Below are positions 34,121 through 42,848 of a DNA stretch of 64,000 bases, one piece after another; the first letter of the stretch is position 1; every line of letters begins with the position of its first letter. Below the pieces are notes generated by a model. That model was not told the DNA's origin. It searched no databases and worked only from the letters and a program-made list of their open reading frames with translations. The position numbers and the translations under genes were made by a program. Source of the DNA: Bog-473 sp963828825 (GTDB lineage Bacteria; Actinomycetota; Acidimicrobiia; Acidimicrobiales; RAAP-2); the NCBI GenBank assembly GCA_963828825.1, contig CAWHGF010000007.1, positions 1,178,001-1,242,000 on the forward strand, in the 5' to 3' direction.

Positions 34121-34974
34121 TACTCCGCGGGGACGGCGCGCCCGTGCGGGAAGACGTCGTCGAGCGTCCGCGGGTACAGGCTCGGGTCGCCCGGGAGGAT
34201 GCCGGCGGCCCGCAACACCTCGTCGGCCGCCGCCTCGCGCCCCGGGCCGTCCGGGGCACCGTCGGTGCGCCCACGCCCGGTGTCGACGGACCCCCGGTCG
34301 TGCTCGGCGCGCCGGACCAGCTCAGCCAGCTGCCCCACGTGGCTGGCCACCCCCTGCCCGACCTTGCGCCCCGTGGCCCCGTCGACGAGCACGAAGAACG
34401 GTGAACCGGGCACCTGGTAGTCGATCCAGGCGTCGGTGGACATCACCACCGGGATCCGCCCGGTCGTCCTCGACCTGACCTCGGAGGGGACCTCGCGGTC
34501 GGGTCCCTTGGTCACGATGACGGTCCGGGTGTGGTCCGGCAGCGGGAGCCCTCCCGGCGCCTGCAGGGCGTCCCAGAAGGCGGCGCAGCTCGTGCAGCCC
34601 GAAGAGAGGAATCCGAGCAGCGTGAGGTGGTCGCTGTTGTCGACGGCCACGGCCCGGGCGTCCCCGCCCGGGGTCACGCCGGCGACGGCGGGAGCCGCCC
34701 CCAGGGCCGGGCCCGACCCCGGGGGAGCCAGCGTCCCCGGGTCGGCGACAGGGGTTGCGACGGGGCCCGCAGCCGCCGCCATGGGGTCTCCGACTCCAGC
34801 ACCGAGGTCGTGGAGGGAGCGGAGGATGTCGGCATGGCTCCGCAGGAGCCCCGCCACCAGGATGCCGAGCACCAGAACTACGAACGTCGAGACAATGACC
34901 AGCGCGAGCACGCCGCCTCCTTTTGTTGCACGTCCGACCCAGTATCCATCCGGATCCGGTCGAGGGAGCGTCAT
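34120..34974 (-). CDS. Membrane-anchored thioredoxin-like protein (MauD/TlpA type)
   Basis: A 284-residue protein. A single membrane helix (LALVIVSTFVVLVLGILVAGLL, about residues 23-44) is followed by an Ala/Pro/Gly linker and a thioredoxin fold with GFLSSGCTSCAAFWDAL (CxxC as CTSC) and a cis-Pro loop VPGSPFFVLVD. The active site should face outside the cell. The C-terminal 60 residues are charged and low-complexity. As the first gene of the operon it fits the role of MauD, which keeps thiols of the Cys-rich partner in the right redox state. Starts at ATG 34972-34974. Confidence 0.82.
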   Translation of the reverse strand: MTLPRPDPDGYWVGRATKGGGVLALVIVSTFVVLVLGILVAGLLRSHADILRSLHDLGAGVGDPMAAAAGPVATPVADPGTLAPPGSGPALGAAPAVAGVTPGGDARAVAVDNSDHLTLLGFLSSGCTSCAAFWDALQAPGGLPLPDHTRTVIVTKGPDREVPSEVRSRTTGRIPVVMSTDAWIDYQVPGSPFFVLVDGATGRKVGQGVASHVGQLAELVRRAEHDRGSVDTGRGRTDGAPDGPGREAAADEVLRAAGILPGDPSLYPRTLDDVFPHGRAVPAE

Positions 34975-35000
34975 GGCCGGCGCGGCGCGGCGTCCTCGGG

Positions 35001-35013
35001 CATACTCCGGTCT
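35001..35013 (+). promoter_or_regulatory. Leaderless promoter -10 element of the amidohydrolase gene
   Basis: CATACT at 35001-35006 lies 7 bases before the GTG at 35014, with no ribosome-binding site. It also shares the short divergent gap with the thioredoxin-like gene start at 34974. Confidence 0.45.
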
Positions 35014-36204
35014 GTGCCGGTCGACGATCTCTTCCTGCCCGAGCCCGAGCCCCGGGAGGTGCACTACACCGTGATCTCGGTGGACGACCACGTGGTCGAG
35101 CCCGCCCACACCTTCGAGAACCGGCTGCCGGCCGCGCTGGCGGACCGCGCCCCGCACATCGTCGAGACGCCCGAGGGACACCAGGTGTGGGAGTTCGAGG
35201 GCGAGCGTTATACCCAGGTGGGGATGAACGCGGTGGCCGGCCGCCGCCCGGAGACGTACGGCCTGGAGCCGTTCCGCTTCGACCAGATGCGGCCGGGTTG
35301 CTACGACGTGGACGCCCGCGTGCGTGACATGGACATCAACGGGGTGTGGGCGTCGGTGAACTTCCCGTCCATGATCACCGGGTTCTGTGGGCGCGTCTTC
35401 TTCGACGCCGCCGACCGCGACCTCGGTTTGGCCTGCGTGCGGGCCTGGAACGACTGGCTCTTCGATGAGTGGTACTCGCGCCATCCCGATCGCATCGTCC
35501 CGCTCGGCATCACGTACCTGGCCGAGCCGGCGCTGGCCGTGGAGGAGATCCGCCGCAACGCGGCCCGGGGCTTCACGTCGGTGACGTTCCCCGAGCGGCC
35601 GCACGAGATCGGGCTGCCCTCGCTGTGGGACCGGTCGCACTGGGACCCGATCATGGAGGCCGTCGTCGAGACCGACACCGTCGTCTCCCTCCACGTCGGC
35701 AGCTCGGGCCTGACCCCGGCGCCGCCCGGGGCGGGCATGGACGCCCTGCAGCTCGGGGCCACGCTCTTCGGTCAGCTGTCGCTCATCGCGTGTGCCGAAT
35801 GGCTGTGGTCCGGCTACGCGGCGCGCCTCCCGAGCCTCAAGATCGCCATGAGCGAGGGAGGGATCGGGTGGGTGGCCATGCTGCGCGACCGGCTCGACAA
35901 CATCGTCGACCGCTCCCGTTACGGGCTGGGCTGGGACGTGCGCCCGGCGGACGTCCTGCGGCGCAACTTCTGGTTCTGCACCATCGACGACCCCTCGACC
36001 ATCGACACGCGCCACGCCATCGGGGTCGACCACATCATGGTGGAGGTCGACTACCCGCACGGCGACAGCACGTGGCCCGACACCCAGAGCGTGATTCAGA
36101 AGTGCTGGGGGCACATCCCGGCCGACGAGCTGCGCGCCATGTGCTGCGAGAACGCCGCCGCGCTGTACCGCCATCCGCTCCCGGACCCCGTCCTGCCCCG
36201 CTGA
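35014..36204 (+). CDS. Amidohydrolase 2 family protein (ACMSD-like)
   Basis: A 396-residue metal-dependent hydrolase or decarboxylase. The N-terminus has YTVISVDDHVVEPAHTFENRLP, where DDH replaces the usual DxH metal motif; MDINGVWASVNFPSM, PLGITYLAEPALAVEEIRR, VSLHVGSSG and HIMVEVDYPHGDSTWP (the last with conserved Asp) follow. Relatives act on aromatic ring-cleavage products. A class II aldolase gene follows after 13 bp with a GAGAGGAGG ribosome-binding site, suggesting a two-gene catabolic operon. Substrate unknown. Confidence 0.82.
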   Translation: MPVDDLFLPEPEPREVHYTVISVDDHVVEPAHTFENRLPAALADRAPHIVETPEGHQVWEFEGERYTQVGMNAVAGRRPETYGLEPFRFDQMRPGCYDVDARVRDMDINGVWASVNFPSMITGFCGRVFFDAADRDLGLACVRAWNDWLFDEWYSRHPDRIVPLGITYLAEPALAVEEIRRNAARGFTSVTFPERPHEIGLPSLWDRSHWDPIMEAVVETDTVVSLHVGSSGLTPAPPGAGMDALQLGATLFGQLSLIACAEWLWSGYAARLPSLKIAMSEGGIGWVAMLRDRLDNIVDRSRYGLGWDVRPADVLRRNFWFCTIDDPSTIDTRHAIGVDHIMVEVDYPHGDSTWPDTQSVIQKCWGHIPADELRAMCCENAAALYRHPLPDPVLPR

Positions 36205-36217
36205 GAGGAGGCGACCG

Positions 36218-36952
36218 ATGTTCACCCCGACCGCCGAGAAGCTCATCCCCGACCTGACGCCGCGCGAGGAGCTCGTCGTGCTGGCGCACGCGCTGTGGCG
36301 AGAGGGTTACAACGACCACCTGGCCGGGCACATCACGGTCAACCTCGGCGACGGCACGCTGCTGTGCAACCCGTGGCTGCTGACCTGGGCGGAGCTGCGC
36401 CCGTCCCAGGTGCTGCGCATCGACCTCGACGGGCGTGTGGTCGAAGGGGACTGGCCCGTCCCGCTCGGGATCCCGCTGCATCTCGAACTGCACAAGCTGC
36501 GGGAGGACGTCGGCTGGGCGATGCACAACCACCCGCTCTTCGGCACGGTGTGGGCCGACCAGGGGGAACTGCCGCCGATCCTCGACCAGAGCTCCGCGCT
36601 CGGGGGCGGGACGCTGGTCGTCGTCGACGAGTACGAGGGTCCGGTCAACGACGCCACGAGCGCGCGGCGGGCGGTCGAGAAGATGGGGGACGCGTCCATG
36701 GCGCTGCTGGCCGGCCACGGCGTGTTCGTGCTGGGCGGCTCGGCGCGGGCCGTCCACCAGCGGGCGGTGGCGTTGGAGCAACGCTGCCAGCACGCCTGGT
36801 ACGTGCGGGCGGCCGGCGGCGCGGGGGTCTCCCGGGTCCCGCAGGCCTTCATCGACCTGGTGGCCCAGAACGACGGCGAGGGCTTTCTCGGCTTCTGGGA
36901 GGCCGCCGTCCGCGCCGAGCTGGCGGCGGACCCGGACCTGTTCGACGGCTAG
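36218..36952 (+). CDS. Class II aldolase/adducin family protein
   Basis: A 244-residue zinc-dependent aldolase-fold protein. The metal-binding His motifs are WAMHNHPLFGTVW (HxH) and LLAGHGVFVLGGSARAVHQRAVALE, and HLAGHITVNLG occurs early. Members act as fuculose-phosphate aldolase-type enzymes or in aromatic side pathways. It follows the amidohydrolase closely and its end overlaps the convergent ligase by 4 bp. Confidence 0.85.
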   Translation: MFTPTAEKLIPDLTPREELVVLAHALWREGYNDHLAGHITVNLGDGTLLCNPWLLTWAELRPSQVLRIDLDGRVVEGDWPVPLGIPLHLELHKLREDVGWAMHNHPLFGTVWADQGELPPILDQSSALGGGTLVVVDEYEGPVNDATSARRAVEKMGDASMALLAGHGVFVLGGSARAVHQRAVALEQRCQHAWYVRAAGGAGVSRVPQAFIDLVAQNDGEGFLGFWEAAVRAELAADPDLFDG

Positions 36953-38020
36953 CTCGACGAGGTCCCGAAGACCTCGCTCAGTTCCATCGGCACCGGGGTG
37001 TCGAGCTGCGCGTAGGTGCACGAGCCGGGATCGCGGTCGGGACGCCAGCGCAGGAAGGACGTGGCGTGCCGGAAACGGTCCTCCTGCAGATGGTCGTAGG
37101 AGACCTCGCACACCGCCTCGGGTCGCAGCGGCTCCCAGGTCATGTCCTTGCCCGCGTTCCAGCGGTTCGTCCCCCCGGGTGCCCGGCCAGACGCCTGGGC
37201 GTCGGCCCAGCCCGCCCAGGGGTGGTCCGCCAGCGCGTTCTTCCGGTAGGGCGCGAGCTCGGTCACCAGCTCGCGTCGGCGGGCCACGCTGAAGCCCGAC
37301 GCCACGCCGACGTGGTGCAGCGTCCCGGAGGAGTCGAACAGGCCCAGCAGCAGCGAGCCCACACCGGCGCCGTCCTTGTGGGTGCGAAAGCCCGCCACGA
37401 CGCAGTCCGCGGTGCGCTGGTGCTTGACCTTGACCATCGCCCGCTTGTCGGGCAGGTACGTCGAGCGCGCCGTCCTTGACCACCACGCCGTCGAGCCCGG
37501 CACCCTCGAAGCGGGAGAACCAATCCGCGGCCACCTCGGGGTCTTGGGTGACCGGTGTGAGGTGGATCGGGGGGCGGGCCTTCTTGAGCGCCTTCTCCAG
37601 CGCGGCGCGCCGCTGCGCGTAGGGCGTGTCCATACAGGAGCGGTCGGCCTCGGCCAAGAGGTCGAAGGCGACGAACGAGGCCGGCGTCGACTCGGCCAGC
37701 TGGCGGATCCGCTTCTCGGCCGGATGGATGCGCTGGGACAGCGCGTCGAATTCCAGGCCGCGGGGACCGGCGATGACGATCTCGCCGTCGAGCACGCAGC
37801 GGTCGGGGAGCTCCCGGCGGAGGGCGTCGACGAGCTCGGGGAAGTAGCGCGTCAGGGGCTTCTCGTTCCGGCTGCCGAGCTCGACGTCGTCCCCGTCGCG
37901 GAAGACGATGCAGCGGAAGCCGTCCCACTTGGGCTCGTAGAAGAGGCCCGCATGGCGGGGGAGATCGCGGGCGAGCTTGGCCAGCATGGGCGCCACCGGT
38001 GGGCGCACGGGGAGCGTCAC
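36949..38020 (-). pseudogene. ATP-dependent DNA ligase (LigD ligase domain), interrupted by a +1 frameshift
   Basis: The ligase domain starts with MLAKLARDLPRHAGLFYEPKWDGFRCIVFRDGDDVELGSRNEKPL (adenylated Lys in EPKWDG) and continues through LDGEIVIAGPRGLEFDALS, FVAFDLL and GVVVKDG. After GLDGVVVKDGAL, near 37459-37472, the frame breaks; the downstream frame has YLPDKRAMVKVKHQRTADCVVAGFR, the nucleotidyl-transferase motif V and OB-fold part, to the stop at 36949. One base fewer gives 357 codons including the stop. The break lies at TCGAGCGCGCCG on the plus strand. A functional ligase is likely if the indel is an error. Confidence 0.85.
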
Positions 38021-38026
38021 GCCGGA

Positions 38027-39047
38027 TCAGTCCTCATGCGCGCCGGCCCAGGCCAGGAGGTCGTCGACCGAGCCGCGGTTGACGATCCGCGCGGGCGGGA
38101 CCTCGGCGTCGACGGCCTTGGCGCAGCCGCGGCCGAGCCAGCCCAGTTGCCCCGGCGCGTGGGCGTCGGTGTCGACGGCGAAGGAGCAGCCGAGCGAGAC
38201 GGCCTGGCGGAGCAGGTCCTGGGGTGGGTCCTGGCGCTCCGGCCGCGAGTTGATCTCCACCGCCGTGCGGGTGCGGGCGCAGGCGGCGAACACCGCATCG
38301 GCGTCGAAGGTGGATTGCGGCCGGCCCCGGCCGGTGATCAGGCGCCCGGTGCAGTGGCCCAGGATGTCGGTGTGCGGGCTCTCGATGGCCGCGAGCATCC
38401 GCTCGGTCATGGCGGGCGACTCCATGCGCAACTTCGAGTGCACGCTCGCCACCACCACGTCGAGCTCGGCCAGCAGGTCGAGCTCCTGGTCGAGTGAGCC
38501 GTCTTCGAGGATGTCCACCTCGATGCCGGTGAGGATGCGGAAGGGCGCCAGGTCGTCGTTCAGCCCGGCGAGCACGTCGAGCTGGGCGCGCAGGCGCTCC
38601 GCGTCGAGGCCGTGCGCCACCGTGAGGCGGGCGCTGTGATCGGTGAGCACCAGGTACTCGTGCCCCAGCTCCCGGGCCGCCTCGGCCATCTCGCGGATCG
38701 GGCTCCCCCCGTCCGACCAGTCGGAGTGGGAATGGCAGTCCCCGCGCAGCGAGCCCAGCAGCTCCTGCGCCGGCGCGTCGAGCTCGATGTCGTCGGGCGC
38801 CTCCTCCAGCTGGGTCAGGCGGTCGGGGGTCTTGCCGTCGAGGGCTTCGGCGATGACCTGCGCCGTGGACTTCCCGACGCCCTCGATGCTCTGCAGCCGT
38901 CCGGCTCGGGCGAGCGCGCTCGAGTGTGTCGGTGTCGACGTCGGCCACGGCGCGTGCTGCGTTGCGAAAGGCGCGCACCTTGTAGGTGTCGGCGCCGCCG
39001 CGTTCGAGCAGGAAGGCGATCCGGTTCAGCGCGTCGAGCGGCTCCAT
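38027..39047 (-). pseudogene. Helix-hairpin-helix plus PHP domain protein (PolX-like without polymerase), +1 frameshift
   Basis: The N-terminus resembles the DNA-binding HhH domain of PolX (LNRIAFLLERGGADTYKVRAFRNAARAV, then in the next frame RLQSIEGVGKSTAQVIAEAL). After a break near 38903-38920 comes a PHP phosphoesterase domain: GDCHSHSDWSDGGSPIREM, LVLTDHSARLTVAHGLD, GIEVDILEDGSLD, VVASVHSKLRM, DILGHCTG and FAVDTDAHAP, retaining the metal-binding His/Asp set. No nucleotidyl-transferase palm is present. Removing one base gives 340 codons including the stop. It sits in tight succession between LigD-type polymerase and ligase genes; see findings. Confidence 0.82.
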
Positions 39048-39050
39048 CGA

Positions 39051-40061
39051 TCAGGCCTTCTTGGCCCGGCTCGGGGCCACCCGGGGCGGCTCGTCGGGCA
39101 TCTTGGGGTACTGCGGCGGCCACGGCGCGTCCTGCAGGCCGTCCTCCTTGTCGCGCTCCGCCAGCGCCAGCAGGGGCTCGATCGACTGCGGCCGGACGGC
39201 GATGTCGGCCCACGGGTCACCCCGCCGGCGCACCAGGTCGGGCACGGCGCGGATGGTCAGCTCGTCGGGAACCACCGTCTCGACCTCTTCCCAGGTGAGG
39301 GGCGTCGAGACCTGCCCGCCCGTGCGGGGCCGGGCGAACCAGGCGCCGAAGACGGTCTTGTGGGGGGCGTTCTGGTTGAAGTCGACGAAGACGCGTCTCC
39401 CGCGTTCCTCCTTCCACCAGTTCGCCGTGATCAGGTCGGGGAAGCGGCGCTCGAGCTCGCGGGCGAGCGCCACCGCGGCGGCCCGTACCTGTACCGAGTC
39501 CCAGCGCGCCTCGAGCCGGAGGTAGACGTGCAGGCCGTTGTTGCCCGTCGTCTTCGGGTAGCCGCGCAGGCCGAGCTCGTCGAGCACGTCGCGGCAGAGG
39601 AGGGCCACGGCGCGGACCTCGTCGAAGCCGATGCCGGTTGTCGGGTCGAGGTCGATGCGCAACTCGTCGGCGTGCGCCGGATCGGCGGCGAGGTAGGGCC
39701 ACAGGTGCAGCCCGAGGCAGCCGATGTTCACCGCCCACACGACGTGGGCGATGTCGGCCACGACGAGCGCGTTGGACGTCGTCCCGTTGGGGGTGGAGAC
39801 AGTGGTCGACTGCAGCCAGTCCGGTGCGCCCGCCGGGATGCGCTTCTGGTAGAAGGACTTGCCCGCGGCGCCGTCAGGGAAACGCTGCAGCATGGCGGGC
39901 CGGCCCCCGGCGGTGTTCAACAGGTGTTCCGCCACCTGGAGGTAGTAGGAGACGAGGTCGAACTTGGTCGCGTCGAGGGCCGGGAAGTAGATCTTGTCGG
40001 GCCGCGAGATCCGCACCTCGCGCCCGTCGATCTCCACTGACCGCTCGTCGTCTCCTGACAC
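39051..40061 (-). CDS. LigD-type DNA polymerase/primase domain protein (NHEJ)
   Basis: A 336-residue archaeo-eukaryotic primase fold as found in LigD. It has ISRPDKIYFPALDATKFDLVSYYLQVAEHLL, the catalytic acidic pair in DELRIDLDPTTGIGFD (DxD), KTTGNNGLHVYLRLE and RVFVDFNQNAPHKTVFGAWFARPRTGGQVSTPLTW. These polymerases fill gaps during bacterial non-homologous end joining. The ligase is a separate gene two genes downstream. No ku gene is in the window. Confidence 0.9.
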   Translation of the reverse strand: MSGDDERSVEIDGREVRISRPDKIYFPALDATKFDLVSYYLQVAEHLLNTAGGRPAMLQRFPDGAAGKSFYQKRIPAGAPDWLQSTTVSTPNGTTSNALVVADIAHVVWAVNIGCLGLHLWPYLAADPAHADELRIDLDPTTGIGFDEVRAVALLCRDVLDELGLRGYPKTTGNNGLHVYLRLEARWDSVQVRAAAVALARELERRFPDLITANWWKEERGRRVFVDFNQNAPHKTVFGAWFARPRTGGQVSTPLTWEEVETVVPDELTIRAVPDLVRRRGDPWADIAVRPQSIEPLLALAERDKEDGLQDAPWPPQYPKMPDEPPRVAPSRAKKA

Positions 40062-40167
40062 CGCAGTCGACTCTACTGAGGGGTCGCCCGGGAGCGCCGC
40101 GGCCGGGCCCCGGGCGACCCCGGGAGCCCCCGGCTCCGGGCACCTGCGTGCCCGTCGCTACGAAGGA

Positions 40168-40476
40168 CTACGCGTCCTGGAGCTGCAGGGTGGGAAGCAA
40201 GATGCCGCGGCGGGAGAGTTCGCGCTCGAGCCGGGCCCGCTCCCGCTCGGGGCACTCGAACCACTCCGGCGTGGCGCGGACCTTGAGTGCTGTGCACAGT
40301 CGAATCAGCGCGCCGTCGTAGGAGAGCTCCCGGGCCAGGGCTTCCGCAACGGGGGCCGCCGCGCCCGCGACATGAAGCCTGGCCCGGGACTCGACGAGGT
40401 CGGCCAGCAGCAGGTCGTCGGACCTGCGCCCTTCCTCACCTTTGCCAAGGGCCTGCGTCAGGAGGTCTCTGTACAT
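40168..40476 (-). CDS. Small hypothetical protein
   Basis: I do not recognise this 102-residue protein. It is charged and helical (MYRDLLTQALGKGEEGRRSDDLLLADLVESRARLHVAGAAAPVAEALARELSYDGALIRLC...) with PEWFECPERERARLERELSRRG near the end. The ATG at 40474-40476 is preferred over the GTG at 40482. It follows the universal stress gene by about 90 bp in the same orientation. Function unknown; it could modulate the stress protein. Confidence 0.55.
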   Translation of the reverse strand: MYRDLLTQALGKGEEGRRSDDLLLADLVESRARLHVAGAAAPVAEALARELSYDGALIRLCTALKVRATPEWFECPERERARLERELSRRGILLPTLQLQDA

Positions 40477-40566
40477 GACCACTCGACAGATGGTGCACCC
40501 ACATTGCGCACGCCGATAGGGCTGAACGTCCTGGTTTTGGGCCCCCCTTGGCCCGTTTCCTGATCC

Positions 40567-41058
40567 CTAGCTGAGAAGGGAGTCGAGGGCCTGGTCCAAC
40601 CCGCTCGACCAGTGCGCCACCTCCGCCGGGGAGGTGACCTTGAGTGGCGATGGTGCCGTCAGCACGGGCAGCGCGGTCAACCGCGTCGTACGCTCCCGGA
40701 CCTGGCCCGAGAACAGCCGTCCGAGCCGGCGGTTCCGCGTCGAGCCCAGGACGATGGCGTCGGCCGACCGCTCGAGCGCGGTCGTCACGATGCGCTGCGG
40801 AACGCCCCGGTATGACGACACGGACACGGACCCCCCGGCGCGCACGCCGGCGTCGGCGAGCTGCCGCACGGCATCGGAGACCAGGTCGGTGGACTCCTGG
40901 CAGGAGCGTAAGGTCACACCGTCGCCGCCGACGAGGCGCTCGTTGACGTGCAGGACGTGCACGGTCGCGCCGGTACGACGCGCCAGTGCGGCGGCGAAGA
41001 GCGTGGCGACCTCGCCGGCGGGCGAGTCGTCGAGGGCGAGGAGGAGTCGGTCGAACAT
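40567..41058 (-). CDS. Universal stress protein family
   Basis: A 163-residue UspA-type protein: FDRLLLALDDSPAGEVATLFAAALARRTGATVHVLHVNE at the N-terminus and IVLGSTRNRRLGRLFSGQVRERTTRLTALPVL near the C-terminus, where the G-2x-G-9x-G(S/T) ATP motif is partly kept as GSTRNRRLGRLFSGQVRERTT. Such proteins bind ATP and respond to dormancy or energy stress. A terminal tail (SSGLDQALDSLLS) is unusual. Confidence 0.85.
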   Translation of the reverse strand: MFDRLLLALDDSPAGEVATLFAAALARRTGATVHVLHVNERLVGGDGVTLRSCQESTDLVSDAVRQLADAGVRAGGSVSVSSYRGVPQRIVTTALERSADAIVLGSTRNRRLGRLFSGQVRERTTRLTALPVLTAPSPLKVTSPAEVAHWSSGLDQALDSLLS

Positions 41059-41497
41059 GGGCTGTGGCTCCGGGTAGGGCTCGGAAGAGGGCCTGTTTCG
41101 AGAATGTTAACGCAGCCGCCCTACGCTGCCCGGCCTCGGAGGTTCCTCTCGTCCGGGCGTGCACCGCCGATTCGCGAAGGAAGGATCGGACATGTGGGCG
41201 GTCCCCTGGCCCAGCCTCCGGGCGCCCACGCCATGGCCGATGGCCTCGCCGTCCGGTTCCCTGGCGGTGGCGCGTCCTCCGGGCGGCCCCGACGCCGTCG
41301 AAGGGCCACGGCCCCGCTTCTCTTGGCGGTCTGACGCCGCCGCGTGACCTGGCCTTTGATCGGGTGGCGGCCCTGGTCGCGGCCGGAGGCCGGATGCGGT
41401 GGCCGGTGGATCTCGCCGGCGTTTCGCCGATATTTCTGAATAGTGAACTCTGACAAGCTGCCTTGTCTCTGAGGCAATATCGGCCCACAATCGGCCG
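41059..41497. promoter_or_regulatory. Gap upstream of the XRE-cupin regulator with inverted repeats
   Basis: A 439-bp gap. Near its right end GCCGATATT (41426-41434) and AATATCGGC (41476-41484) form a perfect 9-bp inverted repeat separated by 41 bp, and GACAAG/CTTGTC (41452-41457 and 41462-41467) lies between them; both could be operators of the adjacent regulator. A CAATAT -10-like element is at 41475-41480. A short unrecognised frame with an AAGGAAGGA site starts at ATG 41191 (51 residues); I do not claim it is a gene. Confidence 0.5.
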
Positions 41498-42097
41498 ATG
41501 GAGCTCGACGAAGCCCTTTCTTCCCTCGCCGAGAACCTGCGTGAGGAACGCACCCGAGCGGGCCTGACGCTGGAACAGCTGGCCCAGCGCGCGGACCTCT
41601 CGTCTGCGCACCTCTCTCGTCTGGAGTCGGGTGACCGCCAGCCCTCGGTGGCCGCACTGATCGCGCTGTCGAGGGCGCTCGGGGTGTCGATGAGCACCTT
41701 GCTCGGGGAGCGCCGGGGCGTTCCGGCGATCTCGACCTACCCGGCAGAGACGCCGACGCACGAGGCCAACGGCCTCACCATCGCGGCCTGCAGTGGTTTC
41801 CCGGGTTCCGTGACCCTTGAGGCGTTGCAGATCCGCGTCAGCGCCGACCGGGAGCCCCCGGAGCCGGCCCGCCACCGCGGTGAGGAGTGGATCTACGTGT
41901 TGGCCGGGCAGTTGCGGCTCGAGTTCGACGGACAGGTCCATCTCCTGGAGGCCGGCAGCACGGCGCACTTCGACGCCAACCGCCCGCACCGACTGGGCAC
42001 GGAGCGGGGCACGGTCGACGTCCTCGTCGTGGCCGCCGACGCTCCCAACGACTTCCGCAACCACCCCCTGTTCAGCGCATCCATCAGCGACCACTGA
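41498..42097 (+). CDS. XRE family transcriptional regulator with C-terminal cupin domain
   Basis: A 199-residue regulator. The helix-turn-helix is in residues 1-65 (LREERTRAGLTLEQLAQRADLSSAHLSRLESGDRQPSVAALIALSRAL). The cupin domain is about 100-190 (EPARHRGEEWIYVLAGQLRLEFDGQVHLLEAGSTAHFDANRPHRLG), a small-molecule sensor as in PuuR-like repressors. It is followed by an M24-type enzyme and an APC permease, which it may control. Confidence 0.88.
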   Translation: MELDEALSSLAENLREERTRAGLTLEQLAQRADLSSAHLSRLESGDRQPSVAALIALSRALGVSMSTLLGERRGVPAISTYPAETPTHEANGLTIAACSGFPGSVTLEALQIRVSADREPPEPARHRGEEWIYVLAGQLRLEFDGQVHLLEAGSTAHFDANRPHRLGTERGTVDVLVVAADAPNDFRNHPLFSASISDH

Positions 42098-42108
42098 GGA
42101 GACCAACC

Positions 42109-42792
42109 ATGACAATGCTGGCCGAGCTCGAAGGCACCGGGGAGAAATTCTCCCTCGACAACTTGATGGACGTCCGGGCGCGGACGCGCAAAGCGGTGCA
42201 CCTGATCGCCGATCAGGTGCAGCCGGGTATGGCGGAGAAGGAGGCGAAGGCCATCGCCCGCGAAACCCTCAAGGCCATGGAGATGCGACGCGGGTGGCAC
42301 CACATCATCGTCCGGTGTGGACCCAACACGACGAAGGACTTCATGGAGAAGTCGGAGCCCGGGGTGGTGCTGGGTGAGAACGACATTTTCTTCGTGGACA
42401 TCGGGCCGATCTACGGAGACACGGAGGGCGATGCGGGCGACACGTTTGTCTTCGGATCGGACCCCGACCACCTCCGGGCCAAGAAGGAGGTTCGGCAGAT
42501 CTGGGACCAGGTGCGAGAGGAGTGGTTCACCAACGGCAGTACGGGCAGGGAGCTCTACGACCACGCCACCGAGGTGGCGGCGGGCTACGGGTGGAGGTTG
42601 AACATGGACCTGTCGGGCCACCGCCTGTCTGAATTTCCTCACTCTGCCCACTACGACGGCCCCTTGGCGGAGGTCGAGTTCCGGCCGAATCCCAACCTCT
42701 GGGTGCTCGAGATCGCCATTGCACACCCGGACCGGAAGTTCGGAGCGTTCTACGAGGACCTCCTGTTGGAGGACCAGTCGTTCCCCGCCTGA
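42109..42792 (+). CDS. M24 family (pita-bread fold) metallohydrolase
   Basis: A 227-residue protein of the methionine aminopeptidase/creatinase fold. The metal ligands are visible: Asp in FFVDIG, Asp in GDAGDTF, His in DLSGHRLSEFPHS, Glu in VLEIAIA and Glu in GAFYEDLLL. Smaller than prolidases, it lacks the N-terminal domain. ATG at 42109 follows GAGGAG. Placed between a cupin regulator and an amino-acid permease, it may hydrolyse an amino-acid conjugate or act like creatinase; substrate unknown. Confidence 0.82.
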   Translation: MTMLAELEGTGEKFSLDNLMDVRARTRKAVHLIADQVQPGMAEKEAKAIARETLKAMEMRRGWHHIIVRCGPNTTKDFMEKSEPGVVLGENDIFFVDIGPIYGDTEGDAGDTFVFGSDPDHLRAKKEVRQIWDQVREEWFTNGSTGRELYDHATEVAAGYGWRLNMDLSGHRLSEFPHSAHYDGPLAEVEFRPNPNLWVLEIAIAHPDRKFGAFYEDLLLEDQSFPA

Positions 42793-42848
42793 GCAGCCCG
42801 CATGAACGACAGCAGGCAATCCGTTCCAGACCACGACAAGGAGAGACG

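Noticed and set aside
34531..35013. A long in-frame extension upstream of the amidohydrolase start
   Set aside because: It is antisense to the thioredoxin-like gene, has no homologous features, and the GTG at 35014 has its own promoter element.
41191..41347. A 51-codon frame with an AAGGAAGGA site
   Set aside because: The product is Pro/Ser/Trp-rich with no motif, and lies in a GC-rich gap where open frames are common; not enough to call a gene.
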